Source: Mesobacillus jeotgali (GTDB lineage: Bacteria > Bacillota > Bacilli > Bacillales > Cytobacillaceae). From it: a stretch of 64,000 bases of DNA. Below the pieces are notes generated by a model. The model saw only the letters and a program-made list of their open reading frames with translations. It did no database searches and was not told where the DNA came from. Numbering within the stretch: the first letter of the stretch is position 1; the number at the start of each line of letters is the position of its first letter. Below are positions 8,529 to 16,170 of the stretch, piece by piece. Made by a program: the position numbers and the translations under genes. Location of the stretch: NCBI RefSeq assembly GCF_002874535.1, contig NZ_CP025025.1, positions 2,217,526-2,281,525 on the forward strand, written 5' to 3'.

Positions 8529-9497
8529 ATGGAAGCTATGAAACACTCTCTACACTCACAATTAAGTGCTGGAATGGAGAAGAAACGGTCGTATGCAAGG
8601 AGATTAAACTTAGCAGGTCCAGATAGTCCTGATTTATCTCCGACTTTCTTTTCAATCAAAAGACCTTTCCTATATCATAATCTGGCAATTACGAAGGATG
8701 AGTTGACAATGGTTGATCTATTTAAAGATAGAGCAATTCTCGAAAGCAAAAATCTAAAGCTCGAACAGGAAATATATGAAAAACGGCAAACTTTAAAGCA
8801 TCTAGAACTGGCCATTGAATCAGCCACTGGTGATTTTCTATCTGCTTCAGCGAGCCATTTGGCGGCCGGATTAGCCCATGAAATAAGGAATCCACTGACA
8901 ACTATCAAGGGTTTTATCCAGTTGCTTCAGCCGGAACTGCAGGCTGCCGGTAAGCAGGAGTTCGCAGACGTAGCTCTTGATGAACTTAATAGAGCCAACA
9001 GCTTACTGACTGAATTTCTTTCCGTACTGAAACCTTCCTCCTCTGAGAAAAAGAAAATATCTGTTAACAAGTTAGCTGCAAGTATGTTCAGGCTATTTTC
9101 AAGCGAGTCCATTCTAAAGGATATCGAATTAGATATTGAACTTCCTGATGAAGAGTTGTATGTACTGGCAGATGAAAAAGCGGTCAAGCAAGTGTTAATC
9201 AATTTATTGAAAAATGCCATAGAGGCTGTTGAAGGAAATACGAGGAATAAAGGGTCTATAAAATTGGCCGTAAATGAAGATGGTGGATTCATCCACGTTA
9301 GTGTATTGGATAATGGTTATGGAATAGATGAATACTCCCTGAAAAAAATCTTCACTCCATTCTATACAACAAAAACTGACGGAACCGGTATGGGACTGGT
9401 CATCAGCAAGCAAATAATAGAAAATCATGGCGGAGAAATGACGGTTACCACTCAGCCCTTTAAGACCATATTCGAATTTTCCCTCCCCGCTATTTAA
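8529..9497 (+). CDS. Soluble sensor histidine kinase (sporulation-kinase type)
   Basis: 322 residues with no membrane segment. A coiled coil spans about 62-98; the dimerisation/phosphoacceptor domain has LAHEIRNPLTTIKGF with the phosphorylated histidine at 117; the C-terminal ATPase domain has the G1 box DNGYGID, the F box IFTPFYTTK and the G2 box GTGMGLVI. This resembles the KinA-E type kinases that feed Spo0F in Bacillus, but the N-terminal 60 residues have no recognisable PAS domain, so the signal is unknown. No response regulator is adjacent, as is usual for that group. The start at 8529 has GAGGGG 6 bases upstream; an in-frame ATG at 8457 does not. Confidence 0.8.
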   Translation: MEAMKHSLHSQLSAGMEKKRSYARRLNLAGPDSPDLSPTFFSIKRPFLYHNLAITKDELTMVDLFKDRAILESKNLKLEQEIYEKRQTLKHLELAIESATGDFLSASASHLAAGLAHEIRNPLTTIKGFIQLLQPELQAAGKQEFADVALDELNRANSLLTEFLSVLKPSSSEKKKISVNKLAASMFRLFSSESILKDIELDIELPDEELYVLADEKAVKQVLINLLKNAIEAVEGNTRNKGSIKLAVNEDGGFIHVSVLDNGYGIDEYSLKKIFTPFYTTKTDGTGMGLVISKQIIENHGGEMTVTTQPFKTIFEFSLPAI

Positions 9498-9602
9498 TGT
9501 CCAGCTTTTCGATTAGTCGAAAAATTGTCATATTGAGCACTGTTCACCTTTTCTTTCACTGGTAAAATGTAGGTAAGAACAGGAGAAAGAAGGCGGATTG
9601 AA

Positions 9603-9791
9603 ATGGAAGAAGTTATAAAGCTGGCTGAAAATTTTGTGTACACAACCACAACAGCTGATGTAACGTCGCCAGATGATTTTATTGTAGAATTTCTGACTGA
9701 TATTCATGACAATGACAAAAATGATTCTTCTACAATAAAAATAAAGAATATGAACGAACTAATGGATTTCCTGGAAAAAATGGAATGGTAG
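9603..9791 (+). CDS. Small acidic hypothetical protein
   Basis: 62 residues, strongly acidic, with no membrane segment or cysteine. GAAGGCGG lies just before the ATG. The frame sits alone between the kinase gene and a clear terminator, with no competing frame. I do not recognise the family. Confidence 0.55.
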   Translation: MEEVIKLAENFVYTTTTADVTSPDDFIVEFLTDIHDNDKNDSSTIKIKNMNELMDFLEKMEW

Positions 9792-9861
9792 TATAGTTTT
9801 CTTCTTTCTTAAATTTACAGTCCCTGCAAGGAGCTTCAGTGCTGATACCAAAACCATTAAT

Positions 9862-9894
9862 AAAATGCGGTTTCTAGGGACCGCATTTTTGACT
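9862..9894. terminator. Bidirectional terminator
   Basis: AAAATGCGGT and ACCGCATTTT form a 10-bp stem with an 8-nt loop. It ends the small plus-strand gene and also the minus-strand HesB-like gene. Confidence 0.8.
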
Positions 9895-9904
9895 TATAAC
9901 AAAG

Positions 9905-10192
9905 TTACACTTTAAGGAGTTTAAACTTTCCCGCACCAAAAACATCTTTTAGATAATCCAGTTTGGTATTATCGAAGTAAACTGAATCACCCTCATGAAT
10001 CAGGATTGAAACCTCGTCAAATGTAAAAATATGATCATTTGTTAATGGCTGCTCCTCCAGAACAACTCTAAGCTGAGGTCCTCCTCAGCCGATTCCCATC
10101 GTCAGTCGGATATAAAGCTTTTCCCCGTCTTCACTTTCCTTTTTGATGGCTTTAAGCAATATTTTATAAGCGCTATCTGTTATTTTAAACAT
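9905..10192 (-). CDS. HesB-like selenoprotein (in-frame UGA as Sec36)
   Basis: 95 residues if the UGA at 10085-10087 is read as selenocysteine; otherwise the frame breaks into two short pieces. The UGA falls in MGIG-U-GGPQL, exactly where HesB/IscA-like proteins carry a conserved cysteine, and the reading frame continues without fault for 59 further codons to a TAA. HesB-like selenoproteins are a known bacterial family. A hairpin of SECIS type starts about 12 bases after the UGA. The ATG at 10192 is preceded by GAGAGGGAGAGTGG. HesB/IscA-type proteins act in iron-sulfur cluster assembly or as small redox proteins; the role here is not known. The presence of selA and selD in the window makes read-through credible. 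Confidence 0.88.
10055..10079 (-). promoter_or_regulatory. Putative SECIS hairpin in the HesB-like gene
   Basis: On the minus strand, downstream of the UGA, CUUAGA pairs with UCUGGAG (one bulge, one G-U) around the loop GUUGU; an alternative outer pairing joins CCUCAG with CUGGAGG. The loop lies 18 bases after the UGA and begins with G, as in bacterial SECIS elements read by SelB. Confidence 0.6.
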
Positions 10193-10370
10193 ATCCACTC
10201 TCCCTCTCATAACTATTATGATCAACATACTTTTTTTCATATATTTTATCGAATTATGACAAAAATATGAAATTCATACTGAAATTTATACATTTATCAC
10301 TGTTCTTATAATATATTATCCTTAGAGGCTTAAAAATAAAAATGCCTCATTATAATCTGGGGAGATTAAT

Positions 10371-11537
10371 ATGAGAAAAAAGAAGAAAAAACCTTTTGGA
10401 CTGGCCTTGTTTACTGGTTTAGGTGTTTTGGCATCTGTATTAACATTTCAGATGTATCATGAAGCTGAGGCAAAGGCACCAAGTATAAAAATGAAATCTC
10501 AGAAATCACATCTTGAGAGAAGCTATGATGTTTCTGGAAAGAGCTTTGTGGAAACGGTGAAATTAGGAGCAATCGGTGATATCCTGGTCCACGATACGGT
10601 TTATGAAGATGCTTTTATGAATCCTGGGTATGATTTCAAACCGATGCTCAGTAATGTTAAGGAATATTTAATTGAACCTGACCTATTGCTGGCAAACCAG
10701 GAAACACTTCTTGGCGGAGTGGAAATCGGACTGTCTAGCTATCCTATGTTCAATAGTCCGGTTGAGGTTGGTGAGGCGTTTATAGATGCCGGAGTGGATA
10801 TTGTTTCAAATGCAAATAACCATTCGCTTGATAAGTTTGAAAAAGGTGTACTAGCTTCCATTCAAAATATGGAAGCTGCCGGTCTTCCTTATGTAGGATC
10901 ATACAAGGATGATGCCGACCAGCAAAAGCTGCGCATATTGAATAAAAACGGGATTGATGTTTCCTATTTATCATACACCTATGGAACTAACGGGATTCCA
11001 GTCCCTTTAGGCAAGGATCATCTCGTGAACCTGATTGACCGAGAAGCGATGAAGGCTGAAATTCATCGCGCTAGAGCAGAATCTGATGTTGTAGTTATGA
11101 GTATCCACTGGGGAAATGAATACCAGCGCTTCCCTACCACTGACCAAAAGGAACTTGCTCAGTTTCTTGTTGATGAGGGTGTCGATATCATCTTTGGCCA
11201 TCACCCACATGTACTGCAGCCTATGGAGTGGCTGACGGCGACAGACGGCAGAAAAGCACTGGTGGTCTATTCTCTGGGCAATTTCCTGTCCGGGCAAATG
11301 TGGGACTATAAGGATATCGGAGGTCTTGCTACTGTTGAAATAACTAAAACCATCACACCGGAAGGTAATAAAATCGTATTGGAAAATCCTGAATTCTTGC
11401 CAACCTTTGTTTCAAGCAGCAGGCAAAGGAATTACCAGGTGGTTCCATTGCAGGAAGCCGGTAAATTCGGTCTCGCTGGAGCAGAAAATAAATATAATGA
11501 GATCATGCATCATATGACTCAATTTATAAAAGAATAA
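10371..11537 (+). CDS. CapA-family protein (poly-gamma-glutamate synthesis type)
   Basis: 388 residues: a Lys-rich start and one membrane segment (about 8-26), then a metallophosphatase-like CapA domain outside the membrane. Family motifs are AIGDILVHD (about 66-74), LLANQETLL, SNANNHSLD, SIHWGNEY and FGHHPHVLQP. In B. anthracis and B. subtilis CapA/PgsA takes part in poly-gamma-glutamate synthesis or export, but no capB, capC or capE is beside it; solitary CapA-domain proteins are frequent and of uncertain role. GGGGAG precedes the ATG. The next gene, yneR, follows after a GC-rich hairpin. Confidence 0.8.
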   Translation: MRKKKKKPFGLALFTGLGVLASVLTFQMYHEAEAKAPSIKMKSQKSHLERSYDVSGKSFVETVKLGAIGDILVHDTVYEDAFMNPGYDFKPMLSNVKEYLIEPDLLLANQETLLGGVEIGLSSYPMFNSPVEVGEAFIDAGVDIVSNANNHSLDKFEKGVLASIQNMEAAGLPYVGSYKDDADQQKLRILNKNGIDVSYLSYTYGTNGIPVPLGKDHLVNLIDREAMKAEIHRARAESDVVVMSIHWGNEYQRFPTTDQKELAQFLVDEGVDIIFGHHPHVLQPMEWLTATDGRKALVVYSLGNFLSGQMWDYKDIGGLATVEITKTITPEGNKIVLENPEFLPTFVSSSRQRNYQVVPLQEAGKFGLAGAENKYNEIMHHMTQFIKE

Positions 11538-11545
11538 GGTGAAAG

Positions 11546-11575
11546 TGCCCGGTCCATGAAGACCGGGCATTGCTT
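11546..11575 (+). terminator. GC-rich hairpin after capA
   Basis: TGCCCGGTC-catgaa-GACCGGGCA is a perfect 9-bp stem just after the stop; the following T tract is poor, so termination may be partial. Confidence 0.55.
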
Positions 11576-11615
11576 ATGTTATAATCGCTCTATCTGGTAT
11601 GGAAGGAGAAACAAT

Positions 11616-11906
11616 ATGAATATTACAATTAATGATGATGCAGCAGCATGGTATGAAAATGAAATGGACCTTTCATCCGGAAGCTTTTTGCGATTTTTTG
11701 TCCGGTACGGTGGTTTCAGTTCGATCCAGAAAGGTTTTTCATTAGGTGTAGCTAAAGAAGATGAAACACATACCATAGGAGTGCAAACAGTTAAAAACGG
11801 AGTAACTTATTATATTGAGGAAAAGGACCTTTGGTATTTTGATGGACATGATTTATTTATTTGCTTGAATAAAGTTTCTGGAGAACCTGAATTTGAGTAT
11901 AAATAA
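11616..11906 (+). CDS. yneR: YneR (HesB-like), chimeric after element insertion
   Basis: 96 residues of the YneR branch of HesB-like proteins, which lack the cluster-binding cysteines (motifs FFVRYGG, KGFSLGV, YYIEEKDLWYFDGHD). GGAAGGAG lies 6 bases before the ATG; the longer in-frame start at 11556 has no site. The 5' part up to the TCATTAGGTGT at 11739-11749 is host DNA; the 3' part comes from the integrative element. A second 3' end, in the same frame from the same 11-bp sequence, lies at 26836-27006 next to yneQ, which is yneR's natural neighbour. Joining 11616-11749 to 26847-27006 gives an intact 97-residue frame, so the element has swapped the C-terminus without breaking the gene. Confidence 0.88.
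   Translation: MNITINDDAAAWYENEMDLSSGSFLRFFVRYGGFSSIQKGFSLGVAKEDETHTIGVQTVKNGVTYYIEEKDLWYFDGHDLFICLNKVSGEPEFEYK
11739..11749. other. attL core of the integrative element
   Basis: TCATTAGGTGT is shared with 26836-26846. Bases on either side differ between the two copies, so this 11-bp identity is the crossover region, inside yneR codons for Ser-Leu-Gly-Val. Confidence 0.8.
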
Positions 11907-11908
11907 AA

Positions 11909-11936
11909 AAAGCAGACACCAAATTGTGTCTGCTTT
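11909..11936. terminator. Bidirectional terminator between chimeric yneR and the integrase
   Basis: AAAGCAGACAC and GTGTCTGCTTT form an 11-bp stem with a 6-nt loop, with an A run before it. It is part of the element, which therefore supplies both the 3' end and a terminator for yneR. Confidence 0.8.
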
Positions 11937-11938
11937 CC

Positions 11939-13549
11939 TTAATTTTGTATTCTATTTGCGAAAATCCCCTCAAATGAAGTCCTATATATAATCCTTATAG
12001 TTTCATTTTGAACTATTACCTTTTCTATAAGATCCCCTACAATTACTTTTTTTGTATCAAAATCACTATCCTCATAAATTTGACTCCATTGGTTTAATTT
12101 TGTTAGTAAGGCTTCTATATCAATCTGTTTATGTTGAATATCGTTAATTTCATCTTGAACTATCAATATTTCCTTATTAACTTTTTTAAGATTGGTCTCA
12201 AAACTTTCAATCATATTTACAATTCTATTTTCGTTAAATTTTGATTGTCCCATGAAGAACTTTTCAAGTTCATTTTCAGCATTTCTTAATCCTCTTTCCA
12301 AACTCACTTTTTCATTTTCCATTTCAATTAATTTTTGATTATTCAGTACTACTTCTTTCGATTTATAATTTTTAATTGCATCCTGAATGCTTCCAATATT
12401 TACGTTTTTGATTGCGAATTTAACCATTTCTGATACTGCATAATCAATTTGTTTTGCACTATAATTTTTTCTGCCGTCATGATTTATATGACCTGGAGAA
12501 TAACACCTGTATCTATAAGCTTTTACTTTTTCTTGATTGCCATCCGAACCTTTGCGTTTGCTATACGAGAAATCCGTTCTCAATTTGTTTTCACAGTCCC
12601 CACAATAAATTATCCCTGACAGAAGAACATTTGAATTTAAAGGGATATCGGTTTTCTTTTCATAACCTCTGTTTGTCGTTAGTTCTTGAACTTTAGTAAA
12701 CAATTCTTCTGGAATTAGCACCAATTCAGGATTGAATGGTTGGAGTTTCCACTCCTTATAAGAATATTCCTTTCTTTTTTTATTCTTCATATTGATTTTT
12801 TCACTCCGCTGATATGGTTTTCGTCCTATAACCACTGGATTTCTGAGTATCCGATATATTGAAGATGTTCTCCATATTTTCCTCTTTCTGTTGGGAAATC
12901 CATTTTCATTTAAATATTTTGCTATTCTAGGTGTACCCCAACCTTTATTCCCTGCAAAATTAAATATCATTTTAAGAATTTCAGATTCGTTTTCATCAAT
13001 AATAATTTTTTTAATGGTGTTGGGTTTGTTTGGATTCCTTTTAATACCAGTATCAACTTTCTTATATCCATATGGTGCATTTCCTGTAGCGTATTCTCCA
13101 GCTTCGTGTAATTGAGTGAAAGTATCTTTGACTCGCATTGATGTTTTTCTGGACTCTCCTTCTGCCATCCATAGTCCAATGAATTGTTTTAATGTATCTA
13201 TATGTTCTGTACCTGATACTCTTTGTTCTTTAGTAGACCATACTTGCACATTATTTTCTTCAAGTTGTCCATAGAAAGGTAAGAATTCTACTTGCCTTCC
13301 TAGTCTATCAGTTGAGTACACAAGTAAAATATCAAATTGCCTTTGTTCAGCAGCGGCGAGAATTTCAAATAATTCTTTTCTTTCTTGTAAAGGCACTTGA
13401 AAACCTGATACTTTTTCTGTGAACTCTTTAGTAATCATCCATCCTTGTTGTCTAACAAACTTATGGCATTCTGATTTTTGCATAGGAATTTCATTTTCTG
13501 TTCCCTGTTTTTCTGTTGATACCCGATAAAGGCAGTAGACTTTTTTCAC
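11939..13549 (-). CDS. Large serine recombinase (integrase)
   Basis: 536 residues. Residues 1-145 are the resolvase catalytic domain with the nucleophile Ser11 (YRVSTEKQ) and the YSTDRLGR segment; about 155-260 is the recombinase DNA-binding domain (APYGYKK, RNPVVIGRKPY); a zinc ribbon has C316, C319 and C349; residues about 405-475 form the long coiled coil typical of phiC31/Bxb1-type integrases. Such enzymes join attP to attB in one direction and need a separate directionality factor to excise. Its place beside the left end, reading outward, fits integration into yneR. The catalytic and zinc-binding residues appear intact, so it may be active. Confidence 0.95.
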   Translation of the reverse strand: MKKVYCLYRVSTEKQGTENEIPMQKSECHKFVRQQGWMITKEFTEKVSGFQVPLQERKELFEILAAAEQRQFDILLVYSTDRLGRQVEFLPFYGQLEENNVQVWSTKEQRVSGTEHIDTLKQFIGLWMAEGESRKTSMRVKDTFTQLHEAGEYATGNAPYGYKKVDTGIKRNPNKPNTIKKIIIDENESEILKMIFNFAGNKGWGTPRIAKYLNENGFPNRKRKIWRTSSIYRILRNPVVIGRKPYQRSEKINMKNKKRKEYSYKEWKLQPFNPELVLIPEELFTKVQELTTNRGYEKKTDIPLNSNVLLSGIIYCGDCENKLRTDFSYSKRKGSDGNQEKVKAYRYRCYSPGHINHDGRKNYSAKQIDYAVSEMVKFAIKNVNIGSIQDAIKNYKSKEVVLNNQKLIEMENEKVSLERGLRNAENELEKFFMGQSKFNENRIVNMIESFETNLKKVNKEILIVQDEINDIQHKQIDIEALLTKLNQWSQIYEDSDFDTKKVIVGDLIEKVIVQNETIRIIYRTSFEGIFANRIQN

Positions 13550-13653
13550 TTTTATATCCCCTTTTTAAATGTGTATTTTTAATCTCGTTAATACCTAAAG
13601 AATATCCTGGTCTTGATATTTTTTCCAGTTTAATTTTGTCTGTGAATTTTACT

Positions 13654-13866
13654 CTATTTATTTGTTAATGAATTATTCTCTAAATAGTCTTGAACGGCGT
13701 TCTTAAGGGTTGTTTCAACCTTTGACAAGACTTCTTCATCTTTATCCGTATCTTTCTTGAAAATATTTTGCACTTGGAATCCTCCAACGTAAATTGACAG
13801 AATTACTTCATTTTTAGTTTCATCCATCTCAAATTCCAAACCATACTTTTTTGCTGTTTGATCCAC
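13654..13866 (-). CDS. Small element protein, unknown
   Basis: 70 residues, acidic and probably alpha/beta. It starts with GTG, preceded by AGGAAGGTG at good spacing, and is the first gene upstream of the integrase on the same strand. One of the five 41-bp motifs lies 23 bases upstream of the start. I do not recognise the family; position next to the integrase makes a recombination accessory role possible but unproven. Confidence 0.6.
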   Translation of the reverse strand: MDQTAKKYGLEFEMDETKNEVILSIYVGGFQVQNIFKKDTDKDEEVLSKVETTLKNAVQDYLENNSLTNK

Positions 13867-13888
13867 TGTTAATCACCTTCCTATTTGG

Positions 13889-13929
13889 TTTCAGGAAGGT
13901 ACTTGCATATTAATGATAAATAAGGACAT
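13889..13929 (-). repeat. 41-bp element motif, copy D
   Basis: Minus-strand halves ATGTCCTTAT and TGCAAGTACCTTCCTGA with the same spacing as the other four copies (19583, 20232, 20329, 26418). It lies upstream of the small gene at 13654-13866. Confidence 0.65.
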
Positions 13930-14106
13930 GAAAAATTAAATTTTCCTCGCTAAATGCTTTCTCAAGATATCTCTAGTTAGAAGTCATCTGCTTTTAGGGG
14001 AATTGCTTTAGCCTTGCCAGTGTGAAATCAGCAAAATTAATGGTAATCTACCCCGAAAAAAGGGATTATCACCTGTAAAAGACAGAGGTTTTACGAACAT
14101 AAGAGT

Positions 14107-14168
14107 ATAGGAAAGGTGTTTCCTATGAATCATTGAACATTGGGCAGCTTTAACGGCTGTCCTTTTTT
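14107..14168 (+). promoter_or_regulatory. Leader hairpin, mini-ORF and terminator before the HTH gene
   Basis: ATAGGAAA-GGTG-TTTCCTAT (14107-14126) is a perfect 8-bp hairpin that contains a ribosome-site-like AGGAAAGG, followed by ATG-AAT-CAT-TGA (14125-14136) and then a terminator, GGGCAGC/GCTGTCC plus TTTTTT (14142-14168). The structural gene starts only 24 bases later. This is the layout of an attenuated leader. The rest of the 13930-14106 interval is A+T-rich and holds one weaker hairpin (GTAAAA/TTTTAC). Confidence 0.45.
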
Positions 14169-14191
14169 ATTTAAAAAAAGGGGTGTGTCTA

Positions 14192-14440
14192 ATGAAGTTA
14201 AATGATTATCGTTATATTAGGCTTGTAAGGCAGATACGAGGATTAACGATAGTGAAGTTTGCTGATGTTATGCGTGTGGATGAAAAGACATTAAGGCTAT
14301 TGGAGAAGGGACAGTTAAATTTCTCGCCACTTTACAAGGCTAGGTTTGCAGATGCTTGTAAGCTGCTGAAAGTGTCGGAGGTTGAATTATTGTCTATACG
14401 GTTCTTAATTGCAGAAAGGGATGGAAAGCGAAATGATTAA
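14192..14440 (+). CDS. Small helix-turn-helix protein
   Basis: 82 residues from the ATG at 14192, which has AAAAGGGG 8 bases upstream. Residues about 14-62 look like a Cro/XRE-type helix-turn-helix (VRQIRGLTIVKFADVMRV then KTLRLLEKG). It heads a plus-strand run of five genes and probably regulates the element. The next gene starts within its last codons (8-bp overlap), so the two are translated together. Confidence 0.65.
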   Translation: MKLNDYRYIRLVRQIRGLTIVKFADVMRVDEKTLRLLEKGQLNFSPLYKARFADACKLLKVSEVELLSIRFLIAERDGKRND

Positions 14441-15089
14441 AGTTGACAGGAAAGCACTGGATAAGACTATCGACAGTATGAATCTTTTCCCTGAAACAAA
14501 GAAGGCAGTGGCTGAGTATAAGGAAAATGCAAATCTGCTGGACCAAAGGGAAACTATGCTTAAAGAACAGATGGCAGTTATTCAAAAGAAACATACGGAA
14601 AACCTAATGAATCAGCAAGTCATTACCGATATTTCGGAACTCATATATCTAAAGAAACAGGCAAAGGAATTAGTGTATGAAACTAACGTTATAAATAGCC
14701 TACTGGAAGAACTGTCAGAAGAACGGACTGCAGTAAAGCTAAAGTATGTCCCTATCTTTCAGCAGGCTATAGAAGATGACAGGAGAAGCCGCCCTGATTA
14801 TCACGTTAATCAAATGGTTGAGTTAATACGGTGGGAACTTGTCAAAGCCGTGGCAGACCTCTCCCAGGCTATGCAGACACAGCAAAAAGAAGTCAGTGCC
14901 ATTCATGAGGTAATGAATGATCCTACCGTTAAAGTACAGTACCCTCGTATTGAATACATGCTTAATACCAAAGTACAGCCTGTTTATTCTGAAAGCTTCG
15001 ATACTGTACTTTCTCGTTATCACATGTTTGCAGCTCGTGATGGACAGATTCCATCCGACATTAAGCGGCCAATGAAGGAAGGTAAATAA
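14433..15089 (+). CDS. Coiled-coil element protein, unknown
   Basis: About 218 residues, charged and mostly helical, with coiled-coil character between about 35 and 125 and no membrane segment or known motif. The start at 14433 overlaps the stop of the HTH gene; ATG at 14421 or TTG at 14409 in the same frame are alternatives, with a GGG-rich site nearer to 14433. The next gene follows after 2 bases. Function not recognised. Confidence 0.6.
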   Translation: MIKVDRKALDKTIDSMNLFPETKKAVAEYKENANLLDQRETMLKEQMAVIQKKHTENLMNQQVITDISELIYLKKQAKELVYETNVINSLLEELSEERTAVKLKYVPIFQQAIEDDRRSRPDYHVNQMVELIRWELVKAVADLSQAMQTQQKEVSAIHEVMNDPTVKVQYPRIEYMLNTKVQPVYSESFDTVLSRYHMFAARDGQIPSDIKRPMKEGK

Positions 15090-15091
15090 GC

Positions 15092-15289
15092 TTGCAATTC
15101 ACACCAGAATTTGTTGAGTCAGTCGCTAAAGGCGAAAGCTTGGAAGAAGTAGATAAACTGCCTTTCATGGCTAGAATGGCGTTAGGAATTGCTGTGCGAC
15201 AATTTGAAGAATCCCAGGGAAAGAATCGGGATAAAGTGAATTTAGATGATAATAAGATAGCAGAGTTTCTGAAGCAACAGAACAAATAA
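15092..15289 (+). CDS. Small element protein, unknown
   Basis: 65 residues starting with TTG 2 bases after the previous stop; AAGGAAGGT is upstream inside the preceding gene. It is acidic at the start and ends Lys/Gln-rich. No family recognised. A strong terminator follows, ending this three-gene unit. Confidence 0.55.
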   Translation: MQFTPEFVESVAKGESLEEVDKLPFMARMALGIAVRQFEESQGKNRDKVNLDDNKIAEFLKQQNK

Positions 15290-15291
15290 CA

Positions 15292-15320
15292 GTCGGCAGG
15301 ATTATCCCTGTCGGCTTTTT
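15292..15320 (+). terminator. Terminator
   Basis: GTCGGCAGG and CCTGTCGGC form a 9-bp stem (two G-U) with a 6-nt loop and TTTTT after it. Confidence 0.8.
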
Positions 15321-15341
15321 CTATTTAAGGGGTGAAGTAAG

Positions 15342-15734
15342 ATGATTGAATTGAAGTACGTTAAAGAAAACAGACCGTTTCAACGATTCCTTGACAAGCA
15401 TTATACAGGCAAATTAGTACCTGTAGACCGTTATTTAAATGGCAAAGCAACTATAAAGTTCTTCTGCTTTGGTTGCTATCAGGAGTTTTATGCAAAGCCA
15501 GGCTATCTGATTAACATAGAGTCTCAAAGGCATAGGTGTAATGGGAAATATGAATCTTTATCTCAACCTCAATTAGCAACTATCAGCAAACCAAAAATGT
15601 CTGATGCGGATAAGGATCTAATCATTTCACTTCATAAGCAAGGATTCAGCATGGGAAAGATTGCTAAACAGATTGGAGTATCTAAGGATGTCGTCAAATA
15701 TCAAATACGAAAGAAAAAGGGGAAAGCAAAATGA
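15342..15734 (+). CDS. Element protein with C-terminal HTH
   Basis: 130 residues. The middle contains C-x2-C (FCFGCYQ, about 47-53) and a later Cys in HRCNGK, a possible incomplete zinc site. Residues about 90-130 form a homeodomain-like helix-turn-helix (IISLHKQGFSMGKIAKQIGVS) followed by a basic tail, so DNA binding is likely. GGGGTGAAGTAAG precedes the ATG. Its stop overlaps the next start by 4 bases (ATGA). Confidence 0.6.
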   Translation: MIELKYVKENRPFQRFLDKHYTGKLVPVDRYLNGKATIKFFCFGCYQEFYAKPGYLINIESQRHRCNGKYESLSQPQLATISKPKMSDADKDLIISLHKQGFSMGKIAKQIGVSKDVVKYQIRKKKGKAK

Positions 15735-16105
15735 GTGTTTTAAAGGCGTGTAGCAAGCTTGCAGAAAATAACTGTGCCAGTTTCATCAATGGCAAATGTC
15801 TTGGCGATATAAGCTGTCCTGTGTTTAATCAAGTAATATGTGAAGGGTTACGCTGTCCCTACTTTGAAACAGCCGTCCTTCCTGCTGATAAGAACTTGCA
15901 AGAGTCTTACAGTGTTGAAGTACTAAAGGCAACGGCTAGACACTCATCTAAGAAGTGTAAAGGCTGCGGAAACACCTTTAAGACAGATAACTACAGGATT
16001 CAATACTGTGGTGATAGATGCAGAAACCACGGCAAGAAAAAAGCTAATAGAATAGCAGATTCAAAGTACAGGCAAAACGAGAAATCAGCTTTAATTAAAG
16101 CTTGA
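15731..16105 (+). CDS. Cysteine-rich VLP-domain protein
   Basis: 124 residues with about a dozen cysteines. The first half matches the plasmid-borne Cys_rich_VLP family, with spaced cysteines followed by the defining AVLPADK (about 55-61). The second half has a zinc-ribbon-like pattern, CKGCGNTF then YCGDRCR (about 78-102), ending in a basic tail. This family occurs on plasmids and mobile elements of Firmicutes and its function is unknown. It is translationally coupled to the HTH gene before it and followed by a terminator. Confidence 0.7.
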   Translation: MSVLKACSKLAENNCASFINGKCLGDISCPVFNQVICEGLRCPYFETAVLPADKNLQESYSVEVLKATARHSSKKCKGCGNTFKTDNYRIQYCGDRCRNHGKKKANRIADSKYRQNEKSALIKA

Positions 16106-16120
16106 TATATATGCATTTGT

Positions 16121-16170
16121 AAGGGGTGGAAATAGAAAGTGATACCTAAGTACCCCACCCCTTTATTTTA
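16121..16170 (+). terminator. Terminator after the Cys-rich gene
   Basis: AAGGGGTGG (16121-16129) pairs with CCACCCCTT (16155-16163) across a 25-nt loop, followed by TATTTTA. Confidence 0.6.
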
